Shown here in pieces: positions 26,345 to 36,989 of a stretch of 64,000 nt of DNA. Location: contig NZ_JADQDR010000007.1 of the NCBI RefSeq assembly GCF_015694705.1, positions 62,001 to 126,000 on the forward strand, written 5' to 3'. Each line of letters starts with the position of its first letter. Position 1 is the first letter of the stretch. Origin of the DNA: Pontibacter rufus. Its GTDB lineage: Bacteria > Bacteroidota > Bacteroidia > Cytophagales > Hymenobacteraceae. The notes beneath the pieces were generated by a model, which was not told the origin of the DNA, ran no database searches, and worked only from the letters and a program-made list of their open reading frames with translations. The position numbers and the translations under genes are program-made.

Positions 26345-27163
26345 CTAAAAATGAACACGTTCAAAGCTCACATCATCCCCCATTACGGTAAACACCAGGT
26401 ATTCCCGGTCTTTAGAGGTTGTGGTTTGTACGTATGGCACAGTACCGTCGAAAGGAAAGCTATACTTAAAAGTATGGTTGTGGCCGTGTAGCGAAAAAGT
26501 AACATTATACTGGCTCAACAGCTGCCCGTAGCGTGCGGCATTTTCCTGCCCGAACTCATAGTTCTCCGGCGGTATGTGCGAAACTACAAATATATTCTCG
26601 TAGCCCGCAGAAGCTGCCAGCTCTTTCTCCAGCCAGTCCAGATCCGGAGCCTGCTTATCAAACTCAATATAATTGGTATTGAGTAGTATAAACTTGCTGT
26701 TGCCTACTGCAAAGCTGGTATTATAGTCGCCATACATGGCTTTAAATGCCAGCTGCCCGTTGTTTACAGCATCGTGGTTGCCTATTACCGCTACATACGG
26801 TATCTGAAGTGTTTTAAAATCTTCATGTATCAGCTTAAATTCCTGCGCCAGCCCAAAATCGGTCAGGTCGCCGCCCAGCAATAGGAAATCAATATCGTGG
26901 CGCTGGTTAATGTTGTGCACCATGGCTTCGTTCTCTTCATAAAACCCCTGCACATCAGCCGAAAGTATAAAGCGCAGGGTATCGCCGGGAGCAATATCCA
27001 GTGCTTCGATTCTGGCGATGTTGCGCGTGTTGATATCCTTTTCATCGTCATCCAGCCGCACCTCATAAGGGCTGTACTCAAACTCCTCGCAGGCCTGTAA
27101 GCCAAGGCTTAGCAGCAGGAAAAGCGCCCCTGCGGCGGAACGGCAGTTAAAAGCAAATCTCAT
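26345..27163 (-). CDS. Metallophosphoesterase lipoprotein
   Basis: A 272-residue calcineurin-like phosphoesterase with lipobox GLQAC (Cys25), so periplasmic and lipid-anchored. Metal motifs: ADVQ (Asp70, Gln72) in place of the usual DxH, GGDLTD (about 97-102), GNHD (128-131), SHIPP and GHNH. The change of the first His to Gln is seen in some subgroups of this superfamily and removes one metal ligand side chain; activity is still expected. Substrate unknown. It is followed closely by the exported protein gene 25721-26332. Confidence 0.85.
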   Translation of the reverse strand: MRFAFNCRSAAGALFLLLSLGLQACEEFEYSPYEVRLDDDEKDINTRNIARIEALDIAPGDTLRFILSADVQGFYEENEAMVHNINQRHDIDFLLLGGDLTDFGLAQEFKLIHEDFKTLQIPYVAVIGNHDAVNNGQLAFKAMYGDYNTSFAVGNSKFILLNTNYIEFDKQAPDLDWLEKELAASAGYENIFVVSHIPPENYEFGQENAARYGQLLSQYNVTFSLHGHNHTFKYSFPFDGTVPYVQTTTSKDREYLVFTVMGDDVSFERVHF

Positions 27164-27937
27164 GGTGTTTTTCTTTTATGCTGTAGTATACCAGGCCTAT
27201 AACAAGAGGTTGCGGCTAAAGTTCTGGCTTTGTTCCTGTATAATGCAAATCTCTCATAAATATTTTAATGTCAGCATGATATGGTATTAAACTATTTTAT
27301 AACTGCGATACTCCCGTGGTTGATTTAGGCTCAAAGCATCGCCTTCTAACTTACCCGTAGCTACTCCTTCAAGATGTTTATACTTTAATAATAAGCAGCT
27401 TTACCTCACCCCAACCTTCTCCTTTTTAGAGGACTCCTACCCCAAAGCAGGAGAGGGAACTCTGATGCTTACGCCAAAGCACAAGTTTTGTAGTGATAGC
27501 TTAAACTCCCTTCCACCATGATCCTTGCAGGATGACAAAGAAGAGGTAATAAATTAAGTGAGGTCTATACTTTACGAGAAGCAAAAGGCAGAGCTATTGA
27601 AATGTCTCCAGTCCGAGGGTTGAGCGCCTTGTAGCTGTTGCGGTGCCGAAGGCAGCATGAGCCCTGGCGAGGGCAGCTTCAGCTACACCGCGCGATGCCC
27701 AGGGACGAGGCCTCCCGGCCTTGAGGGCGCCAATGTAAAAATGAAACAGGACAAGTATAAAACTGAGGATGAACAACAGCTACCAAGTATAGCCACAAGT
27801 ATAACCTGCAACAAAGTATAACGCAAACCCTGGCATCCTTACACAGGAAACCCACTATTTATACTTCTTAAAATTCGCACATGCACCCTAAAAACCGTAA
27901 ATTTGGCTTCTGTAGAATCCTGTAATCCCTGAAGAGC
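27164..27937. other. Long repeat-rich intergenic region
   Basis: About 770 bp between divergent genes with no gene I can support. It holds a stretch near 27400-27545 that resembles degenerate dispersed elements of this bacterial group (one part reads GATCCTTGCAGGATGACAA), a GC-rich block at 27597-27732 listed separately, and several AGTATA motifs (27755, 27786, 27799, 27815). TAAATTTG at 27898-27905 is a possible -7 box for the topoisomerase gene. Confidence 0.5.
27597..27732. repeat. GC-rich structured block, probable dispersed intergenic repeat
   Basis: A block much richer in GC than its AT-rich flanks, with several small hairpins (TGCC-gaa-GGCA and GCCCT-ggcg-AGGGC among them). Its translations give repetitive Ala/Arg-rich peptides of the kind often miscalled as proteins in Hymenobacteraceae genomes. 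Only one copy is in this window, so the repeat nature is inferred. Confidence 0.4.
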
Positions 27938-30379
27938 TTGAAAGTTTGCATTGCTGAGAAACCTAGCGTCGCCCGCGAAATTGCCCTGGTGCTGGGCGCC
28001 AGGACAAAGAAAGACGGCTACTACGAAGGCAACGGCTACCAGGTAACCTGGACGTTCGGGCATTTCTGTACCCTGCGCGAGCCCGACGACTACCGCCCCG
28101 AATGGAAGCGCTGGAGCCTGTACGACCTGCCTATGCTGCCCGAACAATACGGCATTAAACTGATACAGAATAAAGGCGTGGAACAGCAGTTCAGGATCAT
28201 TAAAAAGTTGCTGGCTGAGGCTGATGAAGTGATTAACTGCGGCGATGCCGGGCAGGAAGGCGAAGTGATACAGCGCTGGGTGCTAACGGAAGCCAAATAC
28301 AGAAAGCCTTTTAAGCGCCTCTGGATTTCATCTCTCACCGAAGAGGCCATCCGGCAGGGTTTTGCCCAGCTGCGCGAGGGTTCCGAGTTCGACTCGCTGT
28401 ACCAGGCTGGCAAGAGCCGCGCTATCGGCGACTGGCTGCTGGGCCTGAACGCTACCCGCCTTTTTACGCTCAAGTATGGACAGGGCCGCCAGACACTTTC
28501 TATCGGGCGCGTGCAGACGCCCACGCTGGCCATGCTCGTAAACCGCCACCACGAAATTGCCAATTTCGTGCCGCAGCCTTATTGGGAACTCAAAACCATT
28601 TACCGCGACACCACTTTTGCCAGCACCAACGGCCGCTTTCAGAAAGAGGAAGAGGCACAACAGATACTCGGGGCCATACAGCAGGCAGAGCTGACCATAA
28701 CGGACGTAGAAACGAAGAAAGGAACCGAGTCGCCGCCCAGGCTTTTCGACCTGACATCGCTGCAGATTGAGTGCAACAACAAACTGGGCCTGTCGGCAGA
28801 CGAAACCCTCAAAACAGTGCAGAGCCTGTACGAGAAAAAAGTTGTTTCATACCCGCGCGTTGATACCGTGTTTCTGCCAGATGATATTTATCCGAAGATT
28901 CCGGGTATACTACAGGGCCTCAGCAACTACAGGCAAGAAGTAGCGCCGCTGCTGGAAGGCAAAATCCGCAAGAGCAGAAAAGTATTCAACAACAACAAAG
29001 TAACTGACCACCACGCCATCATACCCACCGGAGCCAGCGCCGGCAGCTTGTATGGGCGCGAGGCCGATGTATACGACATCATCACGCGCCGTTTTCTGGC
29101 TGCTTTTTACCCGGATTGTATCGTAAGCAACACCACGGTGCTGGCCGAGTCGGCGGGTTATGCGTTCCGGGTACGGGGCAAACAGATTCTGGAGCCGGGC
29201 TGGCGTGTGCTGTACGGCGCCGAAGACATAAAACCGGAACCATCCGGCGGTAAGGAAGGCGAGAACAAAGAAGAAGAGGAAACGGCTGGTGTATTGCCGC
29301 ACTTCGATAAAGGAGAGCACGGGCCACATGCGCCGCTCCTGGAAAAGAAGATGACGAACCCGCCCAAAGAGTATACCGAAGCCACGCTGCTGCGCGCCAT
29401 GGAAACAGCGGGCCGCCAGATAGACGACCAGGAACTGAAGGAAGCGTTGAAAGAAAATGGCATCGGCCGCCCTTCCACGCGTGCCGCCATCATCGAAACA
29501 CTGTACAAACGGCAGTACATCCGCAAAGAGAAAAAGAAAATTGTGCCTACCCAGATGGGCATTGATTTGATTGGCGTGGTACGGAACCAGACGCTGAAAT
29601 CGGCGGAGATGACGGGCCAGTGGGAACGCAAACTGCGCCAGATTGAAGGAGGTGAGTTTAAAGCCGATGCCTTTCTGCAGGAGTTGCAGGACTTTGTAGT
29701 GAGCCTGGTACAGGAAGTAAAGTATGACAAAGCAACTGTTACGCTGGAGCCGCAGACAGAGGAGCAAAAGCCCGCAGACAAAAGCAAAAAGAAGAAAGAC
29801 ACTGCCACACCTAAAACTGCTACCACGCCCGGCCTCGGTACATGCCCGTCCTGTAAGCAGGGCCACATCCTGAAAGGCTCCAAAGCCTATGGCTGCAGCC
29901 GCTACAACGATGGCTGCCGTTTCCTGATTCCGATAGCGCAGCAGGGCAAGCAACTAACGGAAAAGCAGGTGCAGGTGCTGTTGAGCAAAGGCAAAACGCC
30001 CGTTATCAAAGGTTTTACGGATGCGCAGGGCCAGAATTTCGATGCCATACTTACTTTGGATGCGGCACATCAGTTGGTTGCGGAAAAGGTGGAGAAAGCC
30101 GCTGCAGCCGATCCATTTGCAACTTGCCCGCGCTGCAAACAGGGCAAACTGCTCAAGGGCAAAGCTGCTTATGGTTGCAGCCGGTTCCGGGAGGGCTGCC
30201 AGTTTATCGTTCCGTTTGAGAAAGGCGGCAGGCAGCTGACAGAGAAACAACTGTCTGCGCTGCTGCTAAAAGGTAAAACACCAAAGATAAAAGGCTTCGT
30301 TTCCGAAAAAACAGGCCAGCCGTTTGATGCGGCACTTGCCCTGAATGAGCAGTGGCAGGTCGTTTACCAGTTCGATTAA
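27938..30379 (+). CDS. topB: DNA topoisomerase III (type IA)
   Basis: An 813-residue type IA topoisomerase. The Toprim domain starts at once (KVCIAEKPSVAREIALVLG) and has the acidic motif GDAGQEGE (Asp103, Glu107; the second Asp of the usual DxDxE is Gly, as in many Bacteroidota enzymes). SIGRVQTPTL and the catalytic Tyr305 in VSYPRVDT follow. The C-terminus has two tandem zinc-ribbon-like units, CPSC...CSRYNDGC at about 632-656 and CPRC...CSRFREGC at about 729-753, each followed by a KGKTP(V/K)IKGF segment. The start codon is TTG; every feature of the family begins there and no ATG is nearby. The enzyme decatenates and relaxes DNA using single-stranded regions. Confidence 0.93.
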   Translation: MKVCIAEKPSVAREIALVLGARTKKDGYYEGNGYQVTWTFGHFCTLREPDDYRPEWKRWSLYDLPMLPEQYGIKLIQNKGVEQQFRIIKKLLAEADEVINCGDAGQEGEVIQRWVLTEAKYRKPFKRLWISSLTEEAIRQGFAQLREGSEFDSLYQAGKSRAIGDWLLGLNATRLFTLKYGQGRQTLSIGRVQTPTLAMLVNRHHEIANFVPQPYWELKTIYRDTTFASTNGRFQKEEEAQQILGAIQQAELTITDVETKKGTESPPRLFDLTSLQIECNNKLGLSADETLKTVQSLYEKKVVSYPRVDTVFLPDDIYPKIPGILQGLSNYRQEVAPLLEGKIRKSRKVFNNNKVTDHHAIIPTGASAGSLYGREADVYDIITRRFLAAFYPDCIVSNTTVLAESAGYAFRVRGKQILEPGWRVLYGAEDIKPEPSGGKEGENKEEEETAGVLPHFDKGEHGPHAPLLEKKMTNPPKEYTEATLLRAMETAGRQIDDQELKEALKENGIGRPSTRAAIIETLYKRQYIRKEKKKIVPTQMGIDLIGVVRNQTLKSAEMTGQWERKLRQIEGGEFKADAFLQELQDFVVSLVQEVKYDKATVTLEPQTEEQKPADKSKKKKDTATPKTATTPGLGTCPSCKQGHILKGSKAYGCSRYNDGCRFLIPIAQQGKQLTEKQVQVLLSKGKTPVIKGFTDAQGQNFDAILTLDAAHQLVAEKVEKAAAADPFATCPRCKQGKLLKGKAAYGCSRFREGCQFIVPFEKGGRQLTEKQLSALLLKGKTPKIKGFVSEKTGQPFDAALALNEQWQVVYQFD

Positions 30380-30382
30380 AAA

Positions 30383-30418
30383 AGTGCGGGCAAGTATAAA
30401 ATTATACTTGCCCGCACT
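30383..30418. terminator. Bidirectional terminator built on the AGTATA motif
   Basis: Arms of 17 bases, 30383-30399 and 30402-30418, are perfectly complementary (AGTGCGGGCAAGTATAA). The top of the stem must open into the loop. It lies between the convergent topB and lipoprotein genes, with A and T runs at the edges. Confidence 0.85.
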
Positions 30419-30443
30419 GCTAAGGTATAAAGACGCCGGCACC

Positions 30444-30851
30444 TTACCTCACAGAAAACTTCACGTCCTGCACCATTACGTTGGTACGCTTGTCTGTCGC
30501 TGAGATAGACAAAGTATAATCGCCCGGCATAAAGTTGCCGATGGGTAGCAGCGTATCAAGTTCCAGTACATTTTTATCTGCCACCTTGCTAAAGTCAAGG
30601 AGGGATTTCTCGCCGGAACTGCCTTTTACCACAAAAGTAATATCACTGAATTCATCTTTGTCAACAGCCGTAACGCTGACGCGCAGCCCTTTGGTGGCTG
30701 TTACAGACTGGTTATTGACCGGGTTGTTTACTGTTATACTTGGTTTGGACCCGTCCGGCTGCAGGGTACCGTCCTCCAACAGATCCTCACATGCTGTAAA
30801 CATCATTATACTTGCAGCAGCTAAAGCGGCCAGCTTTGCTTTCATGCTCAT
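30444..30851 (-). CDS. Lipoprotein with Ig-like domain, unknown
   Basis: A 135-residue lipoprotein with lipobox MFTAC (Cys21). The rest is one beta-sandwich-like domain (SITVNNPVNNQSVTATKGL, LRVSVTAVDKDEF, PGDYTLSISATDK) of the type that occurs in cell-surface adhesion or accessory proteins. No specific family. Expected on the outer membrane or in the periplasm. Confidence 0.75.
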   Translation of the reverse strand: MSMKAKLAALAAASIMMFTACEDLLEDGTLQPDGSKPSITVNNPVNNQSVTATKGLRVSVTAVDKDEFSDITFVVKGSSGEKSLLDFSKVADKNVLELDTLLPIGNFMPGDYTLSISATDKRTNVMVQDVKFSVR

Positions 30852-31312
30852 ACTATTATGGCTAATGTTTGTATTTGCGGCTGCCAGCGTTTACCAGCTG
30901 CTGCAGAGGTATTTATACTTCCCTACAAAGTTACAAAGCAAGTTGATTGCGCAAAACAATATTATGAATATAATTACAATTAAGCAATTTTGTTCCTGCA
31001 ACATCTATCCAATAAAACAAGCCTCCTTATACTACTTTACAGCTCATGACTTTTAAAAGTATAAATCGTATCAGATATCATACTTTCAACTTTATACCTC
31101 ATAATACAATTATTTTATACCGTTGCCGCACAGTATGCGATTACCGCCGGAAATCTATAGGTTTTGCTGTCCCAAAGAAGCGCATCAGGTAGCGCCGGAT
31201 ACAATGGCGCATATAACATTATAGACTTTTTAGCCGTAAAAAATATAAACTGCGGCGAACGACTGCAGCATACATTCTTTGAAATTATTTTAAATACATA
31301 AAAACGACAACT
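30852..31312. other. Divergent intergenic region, no gene seen
   Basis: About 460 bp, AT-rich, between the lipoprotein gene and the disordered-protein gene. It must contain the promoters of both. AGTATA motifs cluster at 30914-31150. No credible frame or RNA fold. Confidence 0.5.
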
Positions 31313-32227
31313 ATGAGAAGCTATGAAAATTCAGGGTATAACCCTTATAACGACAACCAGCGCTCTGAAACAAGGAGCGCAGGACGAAATTATTATTCCA
31401 ATGACTTTGAACTGGGTAATGGCAACCACAGCAACAGTTTTGTAAGTAACCGCCGGGACGGTATGGGCTCGGGCCGCGATACGTTTGCAAACTCCGGCTA
31501 TGCCAGCTCAAGCTATAACAACAATTTAGGCTACGGCTCCGGCGCAACCTATGGCAGCAGCGGTTCAGGCTCCCGCTACGGATCAGGCTCAAACGACTAC
31601 AGCAGCAATTATGGTTCTTCCGGCGCTAACTATGGCTCCGGCAACAGCGACTACTATGGCTCGTCGAACTATGGCAACTATGGTAACAGCGACCGATACG
31701 GCTCTTCCGGATACTATGGTTCTTCCAGTAACCGCTACAACGATTATGATTCAGATAACAATGGCCGCAGCAGCTGGGATCGTGCCGGTAACAAAATAGA
31801 AAATGCCTGGGACCGCACCAAAGACCGTGTATCCAATGCCTGGGACAGGGTGACAAACGATAACGATAACGACAGTTACAGGAACTCGTCTTACAACCGC
31901 AGCAACAACTATAACAGCTACGGTTCAGGTTATGGCACAAACTATGGCTCATCTGATTACAACGACTATGACAGAGGTCGCTACAGTTCGTCGAACCGCT
32001 ACTCGTCTTATGACAACGATCGCAACAGCGATCATGACCGTGGATTCCTCGACAAAGCAGGCGATGAAATAAAATCATGGTTTGGTGACGACGATGCCGA
32101 ACGCAGAAGAAGAATGGACGACGCCCGCGACTATGACAGCGACAACCGTTATGGAAGCAGCAGAAACAACTACACCGGGCCTCCATACTCTTATGGCTCC
32201 TCTTCACGCAGAGATTACGAGTGGTAA
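31313..32227 (+). CDS. Highly disordered Tyr/Ser/Asn/Gly/Asp-rich protein
   Basis: A 304-residue protein with no signal peptide. Residues about 1-150 and 185-245 are low complexity: Gly, Ser, Tyr, Asn and Asp dominate, with repeats such as YGSSG, YGSGNSDYYGSSNYGNYG and SSNRYSSYDNDRN. Two short conserved-looking helices interrupt this: AGNKIENAWDRTKDRVSNAWD (about 158-178, two WDR repeats 15 residues apart) and LDKAGDEIKSWFGDDDAERR (about 246-265). The composition resembles prion-like phase-separating or surface-coat proteins of eukaryotes and some desiccation-tolerant bacteria. Function unknown. Its own terminator follows. Codon use is balanced and translation in the other frames gives nonsense, so coding is likely. 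Confidence 0.8.
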   Translation: MRSYENSGYNPYNDNQRSETRSAGRNYYSNDFELGNGNHSNSFVSNRRDGMGSGRDTFANSGYASSSYNNNLGYGSGATYGSSGSGSRYGSGSNDYSSNYGSSGANYGSGNSDYYGSSNYGNYGNSDRYGSSGYYGSSSNRYNDYDSDNNGRSSWDRAGNKIENAWDRTKDRVSNAWDRVTNDNDNDSYRNSSYNRSNNYNSYGSGYGTNYGSSDYNDYDRGRYSSSNRYSSYDNDRNSDHDRGFLDKAGDEIKSWFGDDDAERRRRMDDARDYDSDNRYGSSRNNYTGPPYSYGSSSRRDYEW

Positions 32228-32300
32228 GTAATAACCGGCATCCGTTTTTATACGGTAAACGGTTGTTCTTAACCTGAGAATAGTGGATGTATCTCCACAT

Positions 32301-32334
32301 AAAAAGCCCCGCTACGAATATAGCGGGGCTTTTT
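32301..32334. terminator. Intrinsic terminator
   Basis: AAAAAGCCCCGCTA (32301-32314) pairs exactly with TAGCGGGGCTTTTT (32321-32334) around a 6-base loop; a U tract on both strands makes it bidirectional between the disordered-protein gene and the carbonic anhydrase gene. Confidence 0.9.
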
Positions 32335-32360
32335 GCGTCTTTATCAGTTGGATTTATACT

Positions 32361-33029
32361 TTACTCCGCCGCAACATCATCCGGCGTATTTTCTTCATCC
32401 AGCGGCGCTGCCTGCATGCCATAGATATGCTCGTAGCGCTTAAAGGAATTTATATCGATGTTGAGGTTATGGAGCAAGCCTTCGCGGATATCATACACCA
32501 GGCCATGCAGTTTCGGGGGAGTTTCTGTCCGAAGGGCATTCTGGATAATGGAGGTCTGATAAAGGTTGTGTACCTGCTCTATTACGTTTAGTTCTACCAG
32601 CCGGCGCAGCCGCTTTTCCTCGTCGTAAATGCTCATCACCTCACGCTCATGCAGGCGAATCACGTCTTTGATGTTGCGCAGCCAGTTGTCAATCAAACCA
32701 AACTGGCGGTGGCTGGCCGCCGCCGCTACGCCGCCACAACCGTAATGCCCGCACACGATAATATCACGCACCTTCAGTACTTCCACCGCATACTGCAGCA
32801 CCGACAGCAGGTTCATATCGGTGTGTACCACCATGTTGGCAATGTTGCGGTGCACAAACATTTCGCCCGGCCCGGTACCCGTAATCTCACCGGCCGGCAC
32901 CCGGCTGTCGGCGCAACCTATAAACAGGTAACGGGGTTCCTGGCCCTGCGACAGCTTTGTAAAATAATCTTTGTCCTCGGTGAGCCGCTGCTCTACCCAT
33001 TTTTTATTGTTCTCAAAAATCTTTTCCAT
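32361..33029 (-). CDS. can: Beta-class carbonic anhydrase
   Basis: A 222-residue zinc enzyme converting CO2 and water to bicarbonate and a proton. Zinc ligands are Cys39 (CADSR, with Asp41 and Arg43), His95 and Cys98 in CGHYGCGGV. FVHRNIANMV is the other family signature. The gene lies 181 bp downstream of a SulP transporter in the same direction, a common pairing in Bacteroidota that suggests joint handling of bicarbonate. Confidence 0.95.
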   Translation of the reverse strand: MEKIFENNKKWVEQRLTEDKDYFTKLSQGQEPRYLFIGCADSRVPAGEITGTGPGEMFVHRNIANMVVHTDMNLLSVLQYAVEVLKVRDIIVCGHYGCGGVAAAASHRQFGLIDNWLRNIKDVIRLHEREVMSIYDEEKRLRRLVELNVIEQVHNLYQTSIIQNALRTETPPKLHGLVYDIREGLLHNLNIDINSFKRYEHIYGMQAAPLDEENTPDDVAAE

Positions 33030-33210
33030 TTAGTCTTTAGTTACAGGCTTGTTGCTATACCAGACACTTCTTCTTTTTACTTAAACTGTAAAGTTCCTGC
33101 GGTTGTTTACATAAATTTCCGGAAGGCAAGTTTAAGGAATCAGCAGCAAAGTATAGGCAGTTTTTTTCATTTTATCGTTTTAAGCTCCTTTTATTACTCT
33201 GCGCAATGCA

Positions 33211-34782
33211 TTAATGCAGCTCCATTACCTGCACCTCCGGCACATTACGCAGCTCTACTTCAATGTGCCGCTCGTGGGCTGTTTTCTTAAATTCTTGGAT
33301 GGCTTCCACCACATCATAATCAATATAGGCGGAGTTCTCGCCGTCTATCACCACATGGCTGTGAGGCGGCAGATGGTCCAGGGTGAGGATGATGCTGGCT
33401 TTGTTGAGGAACGAGACATGCTCGCTCAGCCGGATGCGAATTTCTTCGCGGTCTTTGTGCTCCTCTTTGTGGAAGAAATAAGGTGATTTGTAGTTAGCTT
33501 TCAGGATGTACAGCACGCCAACGGCCAACCCGATGCTAATACCTACCAGCAGATCAGTAAACAGAATAGCTAATACGGTTACAATAAAAGGGATAAATTG
33601 CTCCCACCCCAGCTTAAACTGGCTTTTGTAAAGACTTGGTTTGGTAAGCTTAAAACCTACTACCAGGAGCACCGCCGCCAGTGCAGACAGCGGAATCTGG
33701 TTCATGAAACCTGCCAGAAACAAGACCGACAGCAGCAGGAAAAGACCGTGCACAAAACTGGCTACCCGCGTCTGGCCACCTGCCGCCACATTGGTGGAGC
33801 TACGCACAATCACGGCCGTCATCGGCAGGCCACCAACCAGCCCGCTCACCATGTTGCCGATGCCCTGCGCTTTCAGCTCGCGGTTGGTATTGCTGCGGCG
33901 CTTGTGCGGGTCCAGTTTGTCGACGGCTTCCACACTCAGCAGCGTTTCGAGGCTGGCCACAATCGCTATGGTAAACGCCACCACGTAAAGGGAAGGACTG
34001 GCAAGCTGGTCGAAACTCAGAAAACGCAGCTCACTGCCCAGGTCACTAATACCATTTATAATGGGGAGGCTTACCAGATGACTTTGCGCAACCGCCAGCT
34101 CCGGCATGAAAGAAACGAACAGCGCATTGAGGACAATAGCGAGCAGCACAGCAACCAGTGCGCCCGGAATCAGCTTAAAGAACTTAAACCGCTTGAATGC
34201 CGGCCGGTCCCACCCGATAAGTATAGCCAGCGAGATGACGCCAATCAGCAGCGCGCCCAACTCTATACTTGCAAAAGCGTGGCCTATTTCAGAAAAAGTG
34301 GTGCGGCCGTCCGGCTGAAAAAACTGCATCTCGCCAAAGAAATCTTCGTCAGCACCCAGAAAGTGCGGAATCTGTTTCAGGATAAGGATTAGACCAATGG
34401 CCGCCAGCATCCCCTTGATAACGGATGAGGGGAAGTATAAACCGATGATGCCCGCCTTAAAAAAACCCAACCCCAACTGGATGACACCTGCCAGCACCAC
34501 GGCCAGCAGAAAAGCATCAAAAGAGCCCAGCGTTTCGATGCCGTTGAGCACAATAACAGTGAGGCCCGCAGCCGGGCCGCTCACGCTGAGTTGCGAGCCA
34601 CTAAGCCAGGACACTAGCAGTCCGCCCACAATGCCCGTCACGACGCCGGAGAAAAGCGGTGCACCCGAAGCGAGCGAAATGCCGAGGCAAAGCGGCAGGG
34701 CCACAAAAAAGACGACCAAACCGGCGGGTATGTCCTTGCCAAGGCTGTTCAGGTACCCCGGTGAATTTGTAATTTCTTTCAT
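33211..34782 (-). CDS. SulP family anion transporter, likely bicarbonate
   Basis: A 523-residue inner-membrane transporter with 10 to 12 hydrophobic segments followed by a C-terminal cytoplasmic STAS domain (about 425-523, with HVVIDGENSAYIDYDVVEAI). Signature segments include SLGKDIPAGLVVFFVALPLC, SGPAAGLTVIVLN and LKAQGIGNMVSGLVGGLPMTAVIVRSSTNV. SulP proteins carry sulfate or bicarbonate. The carbonic anhydrase gene next door favours bicarbonate, though the sulfate island 10 kb away leaves sulfate open. Confidence 0.9.
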   Translation of the reverse strand: MKEITNSPGYLNSLGKDIPAGLVVFFVALPLCLGISLASGAPLFSGVVTGIVGGLLVSWLSGSQLSVSGPAAGLTVIVLNGIETLGSFDAFLLAVVLAGVIQLGLGFFKAGIIGLYFPSSVIKGMLAAIGLILILKQIPHFLGADEDFFGEMQFFQPDGRTTFSEIGHAFASIELGALLIGVISLAILIGWDRPAFKRFKFFKLIPGALVAVLLAIVLNALFVSFMPELAVAQSHLVSLPIINGISDLGSELRFLSFDQLASPSLYVVAFTIAIVASLETLLSVEAVDKLDPHKRRSNTNRELKAQGIGNMVSGLVGGLPMTAVIVRSSTNVAAGGQTRVASFVHGLFLLLSVLFLAGFMNQIPLSALAAVLLVVGFKLTKPSLYKSQFKLGWEQFIPFIVTVLAILFTDLLVGISIGLAVGVLYILKANYKSPYFFHKEEHKDREEIRIRLSEHVSFLNKASIILTLDHLPPHSHVVIDGENSAYIDYDVVEAIQEFKKTAHERHIEVELRNVPEVQVMELH

Positions 34783-34908
34783 TTTATTCCGACTGTTAAT
34801 AACGTTTGTAAGTATAGCCCGGAGCGGTGTGCTCCTCAGCCTTTGTGCTACAAACTTATCGCGGCCACATTAAGCCGGAATTAAAACAATATTAAAATCC
34901 GATTAAAA

Positions 34909-36299
34909 TCAGCGCTCGGACGGAATAAAGCCATAAGCCTGCGGCAAGGTGATGGTTACTTCGGTGCCTTCGCTTATTTTAGAGTTAACGGAAATGGTGC
35001 CGCGGTGCAGTTTCAGGATACGCTCGGCCAGGGGCAGGCCGATGCCGTGGCCGGTAATGTTGCGCACGTTTTCAGCCCTGAAAAAAGGCACGAACACATG
35101 TTTTAAGTCTTCCGGCATGATGCCCAGCCCTCTGTCCCGCACCCGCAGCGCTACCTCGTGGCGCAGTACTTCCAGCTGGCAGCTGATGCTGCGGCGCTCC
35201 TGCGGAGAGAATTTAAGGGCATTTTCCAACACGTTCACCACGGCAATCAGCAGCAGCGCTTCGTTGCCTTTTACCACCAGGCGGTCTTCCTCTTCGGGCA
35301 CGTTGGCAAAATCAATATCGATGTGGGCGTTGGGCTGGCGTTTCAGTGCTTGTTCGCGGGCCATCCACACCAGTTCGTCGAACCGCAGGTAGGTTTTCTT
35401 TATTTTGGAGGCATCTATACTTGCCTGTGCAATCTGTAGCAAGCCATTAGACAGTTCGGTGAGCAGGCGGGCATCTTCCAGGATGGATTGCAGCACGCGC
35501 TGGTATTCCTGCGGCTCACGCGGTTTCATCAGGGCTACCTCCAGCTCGCCCATCATGGCGGTGAGCGGCGTACGCAGCTCGTGCGAGGCATTGGACACAA
35601 AGGTGCTCTGCATCTCAAAAGCCAGTTCCAGCCGGTCGAGCATCTTGTTAAAGGTTTGGGCCAGGTGCGATACTTCATCGGCACCATCCGCATTGCTCAG
35701 GCGCCTGTGCAGGTCCGACGCACTGATTTTTTCTACCTCGCTTACCACTTTAATAATGGGCCGCATCGCCTGCTTCGAAAACACCCAGCCGGCCAGCAGT
35801 ACCACCACCATCGAGCCCAGGAAACCTACCACCAGGATTACTTCCAGGTGCTGTAGTTTCTGCAGACTATACTCGTCTACGGACGAAGAAAGCACGACAA
35901 AATTGCCCTGGTTATCGGGGTAATAAATACCCACCACCTGCCGTACACCTTCCGAAAAGCGTACTTCTTTTTTCTGCACAACCTCTGCCAGTTGCTTCTT
36001 ATCCACGCCCAGGTTGCCCTCTCCTTCCGCTAAGTATAAACGACCATCAGTACGGTAAATGCGCACGGCCTCATGCGGCAGCACCTGGTAAGACAGCACC
36101 TCGTTGTGGTGCCGCGTGGTGGCATCCACCTCATCGGCCTCTAAAAAATGATGCGCCATAATGGATGCGCGCCGCCCGATGCGCTTGTAGAAATCGTCCT
36201 GTCGGTAGAGGGACGTGAAATAGTATATCACCAGCGAAAACAGCACAAGTATAAGGGCGAAAATGCTGGCAAACTGCAGGGTTAGTTTTGTGCGGATGG

Positions 36300-36303
<4 letters not shown>
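34909..36303 (-). CDS. Two-component sensor histidine kinase
   Basis: A 464-residue membrane histidine kinase. Two spans (about 10-32 and 153-175) enclose a periplasmic sensor region; a HAMP domain follows (about 180-232), then HisKA with SHELRTPLTAMMGELEVAL (phosphorylated His about 242) and an HATPase domain with NVLENALKFSP, DRGLGIMPEDLKHVF and GHGIGLPLAERI. Its start overlaps the stop of the response regulator gene by 4 bp (ATGA), so the two are one operon. Signal unknown; similar CusS-like systems sense metals, and a metal exporter gene is divergent beside the operon. Confidence 0.95.
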
Positions 36304-36983
<680 letters not shown>

Positions 36984-36989
36984 GCGCGT

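Noticed and set aside
27594-27776. Minus-strand frame with an Ala/Arg-rich peptide
   Set aside because: It translates a GC-rich structured intergenic block that is more likely a dispersed repeat than a gene.
28910-29953. Long minus-strand frame of 347 codons inside topB
   Set aside because: It is antisense to well-conserved topoisomerase blocks, has no domain, and long antisense frames are expected from the codon use here.
33598-34392. 264-codon plus-strand frame opposite the SulP gene
   Set aside because: It is the antisense shadow of conserved transporter sequence, with a Gln/Arg/His-rich nonsense composition.
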